NCBI RefSeq assembly: GCF_004795035.1
Contig: NZ_SSBK01000021.1
Span: 60,214 to 124,213, forward strand
Length of the DNA stretch: 64,000 nucleotides
Source of the DNA: Streptomyces sp. A0958
GTDB lineage: Bacteria > Actinomycetota > Actinomycetes > Streptomycetales > Streptomycetaceae
Direction: 5' to 3'
Part shown: piece by piece, positions 57,110 to 64,000 of the stretch
Layout of the letters: each line of letters starts with the position of its first letter
How positions within the stretch are numbered: position 1 is the stretch's first letter
Translations under genes and position numbers: made by a program
The notes under the pieces: model-generated
The model's database searches: none
What the model was told of the DNA's origin: nothing
The model's input: the letters and a program-made list of their open reading frames with translations, nothing else

Positions 57110-58064
57110 GCGCGTGACGCAATCCGGCCTTGACCTCAATCTTCTGGTCGCCCTGGACGTCCTGCTGGAGGAATCCAGCGTCTCGGGGGCCGCCGCCCGG
57201 CTGCATCTGTCGGAGCCCGCGATGAGCCGCACCCTGGGCCGCATCCGCAAGGCGCTCGGCGATCCGGTACTGGTGCGCGCCGGGCGCACGATGGTGCCCA
57301 CACCGCACGCTCTGGCCATCCACGGCGAGGTGCGCGCGGTCGTGGAGCGGGCGCGCGGGTTGTTCCTGTCGGGCGGCAAGGTGGATCTGCGCGCCCTGTC
57401 GCGGACCTTCACGGTGCTCGCCCAGGACCTCCTGGCGGCGACGTCCGGCCCCGCGCTGTTCGCCAGGATCGCGCGGGAGGCGCCGGGTGTACGGCTCCGC
57501 TTCCTGATGGAGAGCCACGTGGACGGCCCGTTCCTGCGCGAGGGGGCCGCCGACCTGGAGGTGGGGGTCCTCGACACGCGCGCGCCGGAGGTCCACCGGG
57601 AACACCTCTACGACGACCGCATGGTGGGGGTGGCACGGCAGGGACACCCGCTCCTGGACGGGGAGATCACCCCGGCCCGGTTCGCCGCCGCGGACCACCT
57701 GACCGTCTCGCGGCGCGGCCGGACCGAGGGCCCGGTCGACACCGCCCTCGCCGAACTGGGTTTGCGCAGAAGGGTGGTGGGAAGCGTCGGCACCTTCCCC
57801 TCCTCCCTCTTCATCCTGCTGAACAGCGATCTGATCGGCCTGGCCTCCCGGCGCGCCCGCCCCGTAACGGACACCCTGGGCCTGCGGACGTTCGAGATCC
57901 CCTTCCGGCTGCCGCCGCTGTCCTTCGGCATGGCCTGGCACCCACGCCACGACGCGGACCCGGCGCACGCCTGGCTACGGGGCTGCTTCCGGGACCTGGC
58001 ACGCGAGGAGGCCGCACGGGACGGCGGCGAAAACCCGCTGTTCCCCGCCCCGCCCAAGGGCTAA
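57108..58064 (+). CDS. LysR-family transcriptional regulator
   Basis: A 318-residue regulator. The winged helix (about 8-65) reads LDLNLLVALDVLLEESSVSG and AARLHLSEPAMSRTLGRIRK; the periplasmic-binding-like effector domain follows (about 95-300) with TFTVLAQDLLAATSGPALF, MVGVARQGHPLLD and the FEIPFRLPPLSFGMAWHPRH end of the NodD/PcpR-like group. ATG 57108 follows AAGGG. It diverges from the MFS and siderophore-interacting operon, its likely target. The inducer cannot be told. Confidence 0.92.
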   Translation: MRVTQSGLDLNLLVALDVLLEESSVSGAAARLHLSEPAMSRTLGRIRKALGDPVLVRAGRTMVPTPHALAIHGEVRAVVERARGLFLSGGKVDLRALSRTFTVLAQDLLAATSGPALFARIAREAPGVRLRFLMESHVDGPFLREGAADLEVGVLDTRAPEVHREHLYDDRMVGVARQGHPLLDGEITPARFAAADHLTVSRRGRTEGPVDTALAELGLRRRVVGSVGTFPSSLFILLNSDLIGLASRRARPVTDTLGLRTFEIPFRLPPLSFGMAWHPRHDADPAHAWLRGCFRDLAREEAARDGGENPLFPAPPKG

Positions 58065-58263
58065 CCTCTCCTCACCCGACGGCCACGAGGAGGGGAAGTT
58101 GCCCGGTAGCCCGAGCGCGCGCTGACGCCGTAGGTCGTGATCGACCCGTCATCGCGTGCTGCCTCCGACTGCGGCACAGCGAGCCCTTCCCGCCCGACCG
58201 CCGGCGCACACACGTGCCCCGGTGGCGGCGGAGCGTTGTCCTCCGCAGCTCAAGGTGCCACCC

Positions 58264-59589
58264 GTGCATCCCGCTTCCCACACCCCCGACCACCACACCT
58301 CACGCACCCCCCACACCTCCCTCCGGAGGGACCCGGACTTCCTGCGTCTGTGGGCGGGCCAGACCGCGTCCCAGTTCGGCGCGCAGGCCATCCAGGTCGT
58401 CCTGCCGCTCGTCGCCGTCGTCTCCCTGCACGCCGACGCGGGCGAGTTGGGCGTTCTGCGCGCGGTGGAGCAGGCGCCGATCCTGCTGCTGTCGCTGCTC
58501 GCGGGCGCGTGGGTCGACCGCCGGCGCACCCGCACGGTGATGGTCGCGGCGGACATCGGCCGGGCACTGGCCCTGACGGCGGTCCCCGCGGCGTACCTGC
58601 TCGGCGTGTTCGGGCTGCCCGCGCTGCTCGTCGCCGCCGCGCTGATCGGCGTGGGGAGCGTGTTCTTCGACGTGGCGTACCAGGCGTCGCTGGTCCGGCT
58701 GGTGGACCGCGGCCGGCTGATACGGGGCAACAGCGCGCTGGAGAGCAGCAGGTCGGCTGCGCAGATCGGCGGCCCGGCGCTGGGCGGCGCGCTGGTGTCG
58801 GTGTTCGCGCCGCCCCTGGCCGTCCTCACCGGCGCGGTCCTCTTCGCGCTGTCGTCCGTATCGGTCTGCCGCATCCGCCGCCGCGAACGCGTCCCCGCGC
58901 CCGCCGGTGGCCGGCCCCGGGTCCTGCGGGAGATCGGGGAGGGCCTCCGCTTCGTGGCCCGGCACCCGGCGCTGCGGGCGGTGGGACTGGCGTCGGCCCT
59001 CTTCCAGTTCTCGCTGGCCGCCCTGATGACCGTCTACTTGCTCTTCCTCCCGCGCGAACTGCGCCTGTCGGGCGCGGAGGTGGGCCTGGCGCTCGCGGCG
59101 ACCGGCCCGGGGGCGGTGCTGGGTTCGCTGCTGGCCGCGAAACTTCCGGAACGGCTGGGTTACGGACCCGTGCTGGTGGGCGGGGCGGTCCTCGCGGACG
59201 GCGTGATGCTCGGCGTACCGGCACTGCCCGGCGCGGGCGCCCTCGTCCTGCCCGCGCTCATGGCCGTCAACCTCCTCTTCGGTACGTTCGGCCAGCTGGT
59301 CAACGTTACGGTGATGTCCGTACGGCAGGCCGTCACCCCGGTCCGCATCCAGGCCCGGGTGGTGGCGACGATCAACTTCGCGGGCATGGGTCTCACGCCC
59401 TTCGGTTCGCTGCTGGGCGGCTTCCTGGCGACGGCGTGGGGCCTGCGTACGAGCCTGCTGCTCACCGCCGTGGCGCTCGCCCTCTCCCCGGCGTTCATGG
59501 CGCTCTCCCCCTTGTCCCGCCTGGGCAAACACCTCCCGACCACTGAACCGGAGGAACCGACCGGGGAACCGGCATATGCCGGTGAGTGA
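58264..59589 (+). CDS. MFS transporter, enterobactin-exporter (EntS)/MFS_3-like
   Basis: A 441-residue protein with 12 helices. It starts with the RDPDFLRLWAGQTASQFGAQ helix typical of the MFS_3/EntS-like group, followed by LPLVAVVSL, AGAWVDRRRTRTVMVAADIG (motif A) and FFDVAYQASLVRLVDRGRLI. The second half has GPGAVLGSLLAAKLPERLG. GTG 58264 is chosen with AAGG eight bases upstream; GTG 58255 is possible. A PadR regulator follows after 26 bases. Substrate unknown; macrolide or siderophore export is common in this group. Confidence 0.85.
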   Translation: MHPASHTPDHHTSRTPHTSLRRDPDFLRLWAGQTASQFGAQAIQVVLPLVAVVSLHADAGELGVLRAVEQAPILLLSLLAGAWVDRRRTRTVMVAADIGRALALTAVPAAYLLGVFGLPALLVAAALIGVGSVFFDVAYQASLVRLVDRGRLIRGNSALESSRSAAQIGGPALGGALVSVFAPPLAVLTGAVLFALSSVSVCRIRRRERVPAPAGGRPRVLREIGEGLRFVARHPALRAVGLASALFQFSLAALMTVYLLFLPRELRLSGAEVGLALAATGPGAVLGSLLAAKLPERLGYGPVLVGGAVLADGVMLGVPALPGAGALVLPALMAVNLLFGTFGQLVNVTVMSVRQAVTPVRIQARVVATINFAGMGLTPFGSLLGGFLATAWGLRTSLLLTAVALALSPAFMALSPLSRLGKHLPTTEPEEPTGEPAYAGE

Positions 59590-59615
59590 CCCGTGACTGC
59601 CTTACGATGACGGGC

Positions 59616-59954
59616 ATGAGTGAACGCGCGATGCAGGAACCGACCCTCCTCCTCCTGACCGCCCTCGCGGACGAGCCCCGGCACGGCTACGCCATCGCGC
59701 GCGAGGTCGAGACGATCTCGGACGGCCGGGTCAAGATGCGCACCGGCACCCTGTACGGGGCGCTGGAGCGGCTGCTGAACGAGGGGCTGATCGAGGTGCA
59801 CGCGGAGGAGGTCGTGGACAGCAGGCTGCGCCGCACCTACACGCTCACCCCGGCAGGCCGCGAGTCCCTGGCCGCCGAGGCACGGCGGATCGCGGCCACC
59901 GCGCGCGAGGCCACCCGGCGCCTGGGCGTCGCCGGGAAGCCGGCCACCGCATGA
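59616..59954 (+). CDS. PadR-family transcriptional regulator
   Basis: A 112-residue winged-helix regulator of PadR type 2. LLLTALADEPRHGYAIAREV is the first helix pair, RTGTLYGALERLLNEGLIEV the recognition helix and wing, and RRTYTLTPAGRESLAAEAR leads to the single C-terminal dimer helix. Such small PadR proteins often control membrane proteins encoded next to them. Its stop overlaps the start of the following membrane-protein gene (ATGA). Confidence 0.93.
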   Translation: MSERAMQEPTLLLLTALADEPRHGYAIAREVETISDGRVKMRTGTLYGALERLLNEGLIEVHAEEVVDSRLRRTYTLTPAGRESLAAEARRIAATAREATRRLGVAGKPATA

Positions 59955-60850
59955 GCACCCCGCTGCTGCGGCTGTACCCGGCCGGTTTCCGCCGCGCCTT
60001 CGGGGACGAGATCGCCGAGGCGTACCGGGAGGCGACCGAGGGGGCGGGCCGGATCGCCCGGCTCCGCGAGGCGGGCGACATCGCCGCGCACGCCCTGCGG
60101 CTACGGCTGCGCCTGGGCTCCGCGCACCGCGGCGGACGCCTCTTCGCGGCCGCCGCCCCCTTCGCCCTGGCGGCCACCGCCGCGTACGCCGCCTTCGGGC
60201 TGGTCTCGATGATCAGCGACTGGCGGCTGAGCGGGAACCCGGACTTCCTGGTCCCGCTGAGCTACGTCATGATCGCCTGCGACCTGCTGGCGCTGACCGG
60301 GGCCGTCCTGGCGCTGGGTGGACATTTCGCGGCGGGGGCGCGGTGCGCGTTCGCGGGGGCGCTGGCCCTGGCGGTCACGTTGGTCGCGGTCCCGCTGTCG
60401 GCCGGGCTGCTGCCCCCGCTGCCCTCCGTCCCCTACCTCCTGGCCCCGGTCGCGGTCGCCGCCCTGCCCCTGGCCTGCCCGCCGGACCTGCGCCCGTCCG
60501 GCCGCTTCCGGAGCCCGGCGGGCCGGGCGGCGCTGCTGCTGTGGACTCCGCTCACCGTGTTCGCCCTGGCGCCGGCCGAGTTGGACAGCCACCTCTCGGC
60601 CGTCCTCTGGCGCCTGGGGGTGCCGCTGGCCGCCGCACTGCTCCTGGCGGGACGCCCGGCCCTGGCCGGCCTGCGTACGAGCGGCCAGTGCGCGCTGGCC
60701 GGGGCGCCGTTCGTCGCGACGGGGTACGCGGCCGGGGTGGTGGACCAGGACACCCTCGCCCCGGCCCTGGCCGTACTGGCCGCGGGGGCGGTGGCCCTGC
60801 GCCTGTGGCGGCTGCGCGGCCGGGACTCGGGGACGGCGCGGCCCGACTGA
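59951..60850 (+). CDS. Membrane protein partnered with PadR
   Basis: A 299-residue protein. The N-terminal 55 residues are soluble and read LLRLYPAGFRRAFGDEIAEA, resembling the short prefix found before some permeases. Seven or more hydrophobic helices follow (about 58-80, 95-120, 125-150, 160-180, 195-215, 225-245, 255-285). PadR regulators coupled in this way usually repress the downstream membrane gene. I recognise the type but no function. Translation is coupled to padR by an ATGA overlap. Confidence 0.78.
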   Translation: MSTPLLRLYPAGFRRAFGDEIAEAYREATEGAGRIARLREAGDIAAHALRLRLRLGSAHRGGRLFAAAAPFALAATAAYAAFGLVSMISDWRLSGNPDFLVPLSYVMIACDLLALTGAVLALGGHFAAGARCAFAGALALAVTLVAVPLSAGLLPPLPSVPYLLAPVAVAALPLACPPDLRPSGRFRSPAGRAALLLWTPLTVFALAPAELDSHLSAVLWRLGVPLAAALLLAGRPALAGLRTSGQCALAGAPFVATGYAAGVVDQDTLAPALAVLAAGAVALRLWRLRGRDSGTARPD

Positions 60851-60868
60851 GGCGTAAGGGGGCCGCGT

Positions 60869-61645
60869 TCACCCGGCGCTGACGCGTATCTTCGACTGGC
60901 CGTGCCCCAGCTTCTCCCAGTCGTCCATGAAGCGCGCGTGCAGCCCGTGCCGGGCGGCGAGGTCGATCAGGGTCTCGGTCCGGTAGTAGAAGTCCTCGCG
61001 CAGCACCTGGTGTTCGGCGCCGGTGGTGCGGTCGAAGGTGAAGTCGAAGTGCCCGCCGGGGGCGAGGATGCGGCCGACGTGGGCCAGGCACTCGTCGATG
61101 ATCCCGATGGGCGAGTGCGAGAACACGCTGTGGGCGTGGACGACGTCGAAGTACGCCTCCGGCAGGAAGTCCAGCGTCAGGTCCTTGGTGATCGTCAGGT
61201 GCGGAACCTTGGCCTGGAGTCCCTGAGTGGCCAGCGTCCGCTTGGCGGCGATCAGGATGTCGGGCGAGATGTCGATGCCGTAGTAGTGCCCGGCCTCCAG
61301 GTAGTCGATGAAACGCCAGCCCGCGCGCAGGTTGCCGCAGCCGATGTCGAGCATGCGGGCGCCGGGGGCGAGCCCGTGCTCGACCAGGTAGTCGAACTGC
61401 ATCTGCCCGAGCGCCAGCCAGCGCTCATGCGTCTGGCTGCCCACGGCAGCCTCCGGGTTGCGGCGGGTGTCCGAAGCCATCACGGCCCGGTAGTAGTTCA
61501 CGTGGTCGGGGTGCTTGAAGGCCAGCCAGCGGTCCCGGGCGGCCCGCTTGAGATACGGCGCGATGCGATCCGGTCGGCTTGCGGCGTACCGCACCTTGTG
61601 GGCCAGGGACTCCCGGTTGGCGACGAGGTTCTTCTTGGAGGCCAT
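60869..61645 (-). CDS. Class I SAM-dependent methyltransferase
   Basis: A 258-residue methyltransferase. A basic N-terminus (KKNLVANRESLAHKVRYAAS) precedes motif I MLDIGCGNLRAGWRFIDYL near 95-113, motif II YYGIDISPDIL, then FDVVHAHSVFSHSP and HVGRILAPGGHFDFTFD. The segment NYYRAVMASDTRR near 50 is typical of a group acting on polyketide or glycan substrates, but I cannot fix the acceptor. ATG 61645 has GGAGTCAGGC upstream. The 140-base gap to the MFS gene on the same strand has an inverted repeat GTCGG-CAA-CCGAC near 61738. Confidence 0.85.
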   Translation of the reverse strand: MASKKNLVANRESLAHKVRYAASRPDRIAPYLKRAARDRWLAFKHPDHVNYYRAVMASDTRRNPEAAVGSQTHERWLALGQMQFDYLVEHGLAPGARMLDIGCGNLRAGWRFIDYLEAGHYYGIDISPDILIAAKRTLATQGLQAKVPHLTITKDLTLDFLPEAYFDVVHAHSVFSHSPIGIIDECLAHVGRILAPGGHFDFTFDRTTGAEHQVLREDFYYRTETLIDLAARHGLHARFMDDWEKLGHGQSKIRVSAG

Positions 61646-61786
61646 GCCTGACTCCATCTCCGCTGCAGGGCGATGCCCCGGGGCAGCCGCAGCACGGAGC
61701 GGGCCCGGGGACGGGACATCACCCGGGCAACTATAGGTCGGCAACCGACATATACAAACCACCTGCCCATTGTCGGCCCCGGACCG

Positions 61787-63097
61787 TCACACCCTCCTGA
61801 TCCGGCGCACATCGCCTACGCAGGCGTTGGCAAGCCCGGCGAAGACGATGACGGCCGCGCACACCAGCAGGACGCTGCGGGTACTCCAGTACGCGGTGGC
61901 GACCCCCACCGCGAGGTACCCGGCAGGGATGGCGATCTGCTCCCCCAGGGAGTTGAAGGCGTTGAGTCGCCCCAACTCCTCGTCGGGCACCTGCTGTTGC
62001 ATGGCGGTGGCCCAGGCGACGATCGCCACGTCCGTCCCCACCCCGGCCACCACGGCGGCCCCCAGCACCCAGAGCAGCGGCAGCCCCAGCCCCATGGCGG
62101 CCAGCGGCAGGAACAGAGCGGAACTGGTCAAGACGCAGACCAGGATGAGGCGCTGCGGCTTCCACAGGAGACAGACGAACGTCCCCGCCAGGAGCCCGGC
62201 GGCGAAGGCCCCCTGCACCAGCCCCCAGGAGCCGGCGCCCGAGTAACTGCGGTCGGCCACGAGCGGCCCGAGCAGTTGGTAACCGGCCAGCCAGGCAGCC
62301 ACGACGGCGGTACCGGAGAGCGTGTAGCTCCACAGCCAGGCCCGGGACCGGAACCCGGACCACCCCACCTTCAACTCGGCCAGCAGCCCCCCACCGGGAC
62401 CACCGGGACCACCGGGACCACCGGGACCACCGGGACCACCGGGACCACCGGAGGCAGCGGAGCCCGCGAGCCGCAGCCCGGCCAGCAGGAGCGCGGCGAC
62501 GACGAACGTGACCGCGTCCCACCCGAGCGCCCAGGCCGGCCCGGTCAGCGCGACGACGAACCCGCCGATGACCGGCCCGATGACCTTGACGGCGTTACGG
62601 GGCACCCGGACCAGCGCGTTGGCCTGCTGAAGCTGCTCCACGGGCACGAGCCGGGACACGATTCCCTGGGCCGCCGGCGTGGTGAAGGCGGCGGCCACCC
62701 CGGAGGCGCATGCGCACACGCTGATCGTGAAGGTGGTCGCCGCCCCGGTCGCGACGAGCACGGCAACGGCCGCCTGCGCGGCCCCGGCCCCGAGGTTCCC
62801 GAGGAAGAGGAGGCGGCTGCGGGAGACCCGGTCCGCCAGCACACCTCCCACGAGGAGGAAGACCAGGGTCGGCACGGTGTTGGCGGTGAGCACGATCCCG
62901 AGCGACCGCGCTCCCCCGCCCTGCCCGATCACCGCGAAGGCCAGCGCCACGGGGGCCATCGCCGACCCGGTCGCCGAAACCAGGTGGGCGAGCAGGAAGC
63001 GCCGGAAGGCGGGCAGGCGCAGAGGGGACCCTGCGACGGGAGGAAGGGGCTCATCCCGGTCATCGACAGCCGCCGGCCCTTCACACACGTCACCCAT
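61787..63097 (-). CDS. MFS transporter with cytoplasmic GGP-repeat loop
   Basis: A 436-residue 12-helix transporter of the MFS_3 kind. The start LRLPAFRRFLLAHLVSATGS is followed by GVLADRVSRSRLLFLGNLGAG (motif A) and RLVPVEQLQQANALVRVPRN. The central loop (about residues 210-240) holds six Gly-Gly-Pro repeats coded by a nine-base tandem array, which lengthens the loop between the two halves. The repeat looks prone to slippage but stays in frame. ATG 63097; it may be the last gene of a unit with no partner. Substrate unknown. Confidence 0.86.
   Translation of the reverse strand: MGDVCEGPAAVDDRDEPLPPVAGSPLRLPAFRRFLLAHLVSATGSAMAPVALAFAVIGQGGGARSLGIVLTANTVPTLVFLLVGGVLADRVSRSRLLFLGNLGAGAAQAAVAVLVATGAATTFTISVCACASGVAAAFTTPAAQGIVSRLVPVEQLQQANALVRVPRNAVKVIGPVIGGFVVALTGPAWALGWDAVTFVVAALLLAGLRLAGSAASGGPGGPGGPGGPGGPGGPGGGLLAELKVGWSGFRSRAWLWSYTLSGTAVVAAWLAGYQLLGPLVADRSYSGAGSWGLVQGAFAAGLLAGTFVCLLWKPQRLILVCVLTSSALFLPLAAMGLGLPLLWVLGAAVVAGVGTDVAIVAWATAMQQQVPDEELGRLNAFNSLGEQIAIPAGYLAVGVATAYWSTRSVLLVCAAVIVFAGLANACVGDVRRIRRV
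62391..62453. repeat. Nine-base tandem array (CCACCGGGA)
   Basis: Six exact copies from 62391 to 62444 and a variant seventh to 62453, coding Gly-Gly-Pro on the minus strand. Confidence 0.93.
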
Positions 63098-63216
63098 GGC
63101 GGCCAGGGTAGGGGCGCCGGCGTCGCGGGGTCATCTGACTATTGGGGGTAGCCGGGCTCCTGGCCAAATGGGAGGAACCCGGGACGGCAACACCCGCGCT
63201 GTCTCAGAATCGCGTC

Positions 63217-63747
63217 ATGGACTGGACCCGGGCAGGACTGACCGAGGCAGGATTCGTCGGCTTCGTACGGTTCACCGCTCTTCCTGAAACACCCGTACCG
63301 GCCGGGGCCGGCGTCTATGTGATCCTCCGGACGAACAACGAACCACCCCGCTTCAGGCACCGCAGTCCGGCGGGGTGCTTCAAGGGGAAGGACCCCTCGG
63401 TGACAGACGCCGAACTCGCAGACGCGTGGCTCGCCCATGCGCTCGTGCTCTACATCGGCAAGGCCGGCATCGGCTCAACGGGCAGACGAGGCCTGCGTAA
63501 ACGGCTGGACGAGTACCGGCGGCACGGAGCAGGCGAGCCGGTCGGCCATTGGGGCGGCCGCTACATCTGGCAGCTCGAAGGAAGCGACCAGTTCCTCGTG
63601 GCATGGAAGGGAATCCACGGGCAGGACCCGGAGTCGGTCGAAGCCGAGCTGATCACCGACTTCGTGGAGACGCACGGCGCCCGCCCTTTCGCCAACCGCA
63701 AGGCGGGACGATCGGTCGCCAGGCGGGCGCGGCACAGGGCGTCGTAG
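63217..63747 (+). CDS. GIY-YIG-like nuclease-domain protein
   Basis: A 176-residue protein. The GIY-YIG signature appears as GAGVYVILR and, after an insert of about 40 residues, LVLYIGKAGIG; then GLRKRLDEYRR supplies the conserved Arg, VEAELITDF the metal-binding Glu, and RPFANRKAG the terminal Asn. This is the full set for a GIY-YIG fold, with a longer loop between the two strands than usual. It may be a small DNA nuclease or a defence or mobile-element component. ATG 63217 is chosen; an earlier TTG at 63142 is unlikely. It lies next to an insertion sequence at the window edge. Confidence 0.72.
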   Translation: MDWTRAGLTEAGFVGFVRFTALPETPVPAGAGVYVILRTNNEPPRFRHRSPAGCFKGKDPSVTDAELADAWLAHALVLYIGKAGIGSTGRRGLRKRLDEYRRHGAGEPVGHWGGRYIWQLEGSDQFLVAWKGIHGQDPESVEAELITDFVETHGARPFANRKAGRSVARRARHRAS

Positions 63748-63833
63748 GTACGCGCTGCCGTAGCCCGCCGAGGTGCCCGCGCGGCACCGCCACTCGGCAC
63801 CCGGCCCCGGCCCCGATCGCCGCCCCGACCCCA

Positions 63834-63869
63834 ACCGCCGCTCCGGCCCTAACCGCCGCTCCGGCCCTA
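63834..63869. repeat. Two copies of an 18-bp unit at the edge of the insertion sequence
   Basis: 63834-63851 is repeated at 63852-63869, just before the probable left end of the IS. Confidence 0.7.
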
Positions 63870-63879
63870 ACCCCAATAC

Positions 63880-64000
63880 CAGTGACTTAAGGATCTCGGC
63901 TGGTAGGGTGCCTGTTCAGGAGGTGCCGGGATGCCACGCCCTGGACAGGTCAAGCCGGAAACGGACGAGCGGTTGTCGGACCGGATCGCGATCGGATTGC
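63880..64000 (+). mobile_element. Left end of an insertion sequence, IS4-like
   Basis: Composition turns less GC-rich around 63880-63900 (CAGTGACTTAAGGATCTCGG is the probable terminal repeat), and a transposase-like gene starts at 63931. The rest lies beyond the window. The exact end and target duplication cannot be set without the right end. Confidence 0.55.
63931..64000 (+). CDS. N-terminus of a probable IS4-family transposase (cut by window edge)
   Basis: Starts ATG 63931 after AGGAGGTGCCGGG, reading PRPGQVKPETDERLSDRIAI. This resembles my memory of the starts of Streptomyces IS4-type transposases. Only 23 codons are visible and no catalytic residue can be seen. Confidence 0.5.
   Translation, partial: MPRPGQVKPETDERLSDRIAIGL

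Overview
The window is chromosomal DNA from a Streptomyces or very close relative. It is very GC-rich, genes overlap as ATGA or GTGA in tight operons, and GTG starts are common. The gene content is typical: an F420-dependent oxidoreductase, a mycothiol-type DinB/maleylpyruvate isomerase protein, a Streptomyces-type secreted SLT protein, an HNH nuclease lipoprotein and two-component NarL regulation. I saw no rRNA, tRNA, CRISPR or prophage genes. I recognise about 57 intact genes, one gene cut by the right edge, and four broken ones.

The main theme is a scattered set of steroid (sterol side-chain) catabolism genes like those of mycobacteria and rhodococci. It comprises an Ltp1-type thiolase with a fused FadE34-like acyl-CoA dehydrogenase (2026-5424), an Rv3520c-type F420 oxidoreductase (15828-16835), a KstR-like repressor (22867-23478), a ferredoxin with an aldehyde dehydrogenase (23898-25594), and a FadA5-type thiolase divergent from a CYP125-type P450 (36267-39028). 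Exact or one-mismatch copies of the KstR consensus TNNAACNNGTTNNA lie at four of these places and one more lies before an MBL-fold hydrolase. A second palindrome, CTGA-N7-TCAG, is shared by four of the promoters. I infer one regulon spread over about 37 kb and interrupted by unrelated genes.

Other regions, left to right. 5691-7496 is an MFS exporter with a fused C-terminal beta-sandwich domain. 7459-12919 is an IclR/PepE unit divergent from a DUF1177, NCS1 permease and M20 peptidase operon. 13057-18764 holds a methyltransferase, an amidase lipoprotein, a membrane protein, a PHP-domain protein and a DinB-fold protein with a MITE just upstream. 19431-22636 is a three-gene glycosyltransferase, methyltransferase and toroid-fold operon. 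25832-29317 carries an MBL hydrolase, a DUF3291 protein with its likely regulator, and a membrane protein.

29449-35348 is a cobalamin riboswitch followed by a transcobalamin-like surface protein and a complete ECF transporter. 39294-46852 has a GT87/PAP2 membrane enzyme, a bacterial serpin, a GNAT, an MFS exporter fused to a MarR-like domain, and a peptidoglycan-binding membrane protein. 47071-53493 has a HAD phosphatase, a decayed and an intact HNH nuclease, a CPBP protein divergent from a histidine kinase and response regulator, and DoxX. 53730-63747 has DedA, DUF2277, a siderophore-interacting protein with an MFS exporter and LysR regulator, an MFS/PadR/membrane-protein group, a methyltransferase, an MFS with a collagen-like GGP repeat, and a GIY-YIG protein. 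The window ends inside an insertion sequence.

Genome decay is visible at several points: an amber stop in the first gene, a deleted PucR/CdaR regulator, a frameshifted DUF2330-like fragment, a collapsed nuclease paralogue, a MITE, and a palindromic element inserted in frame in pepE.
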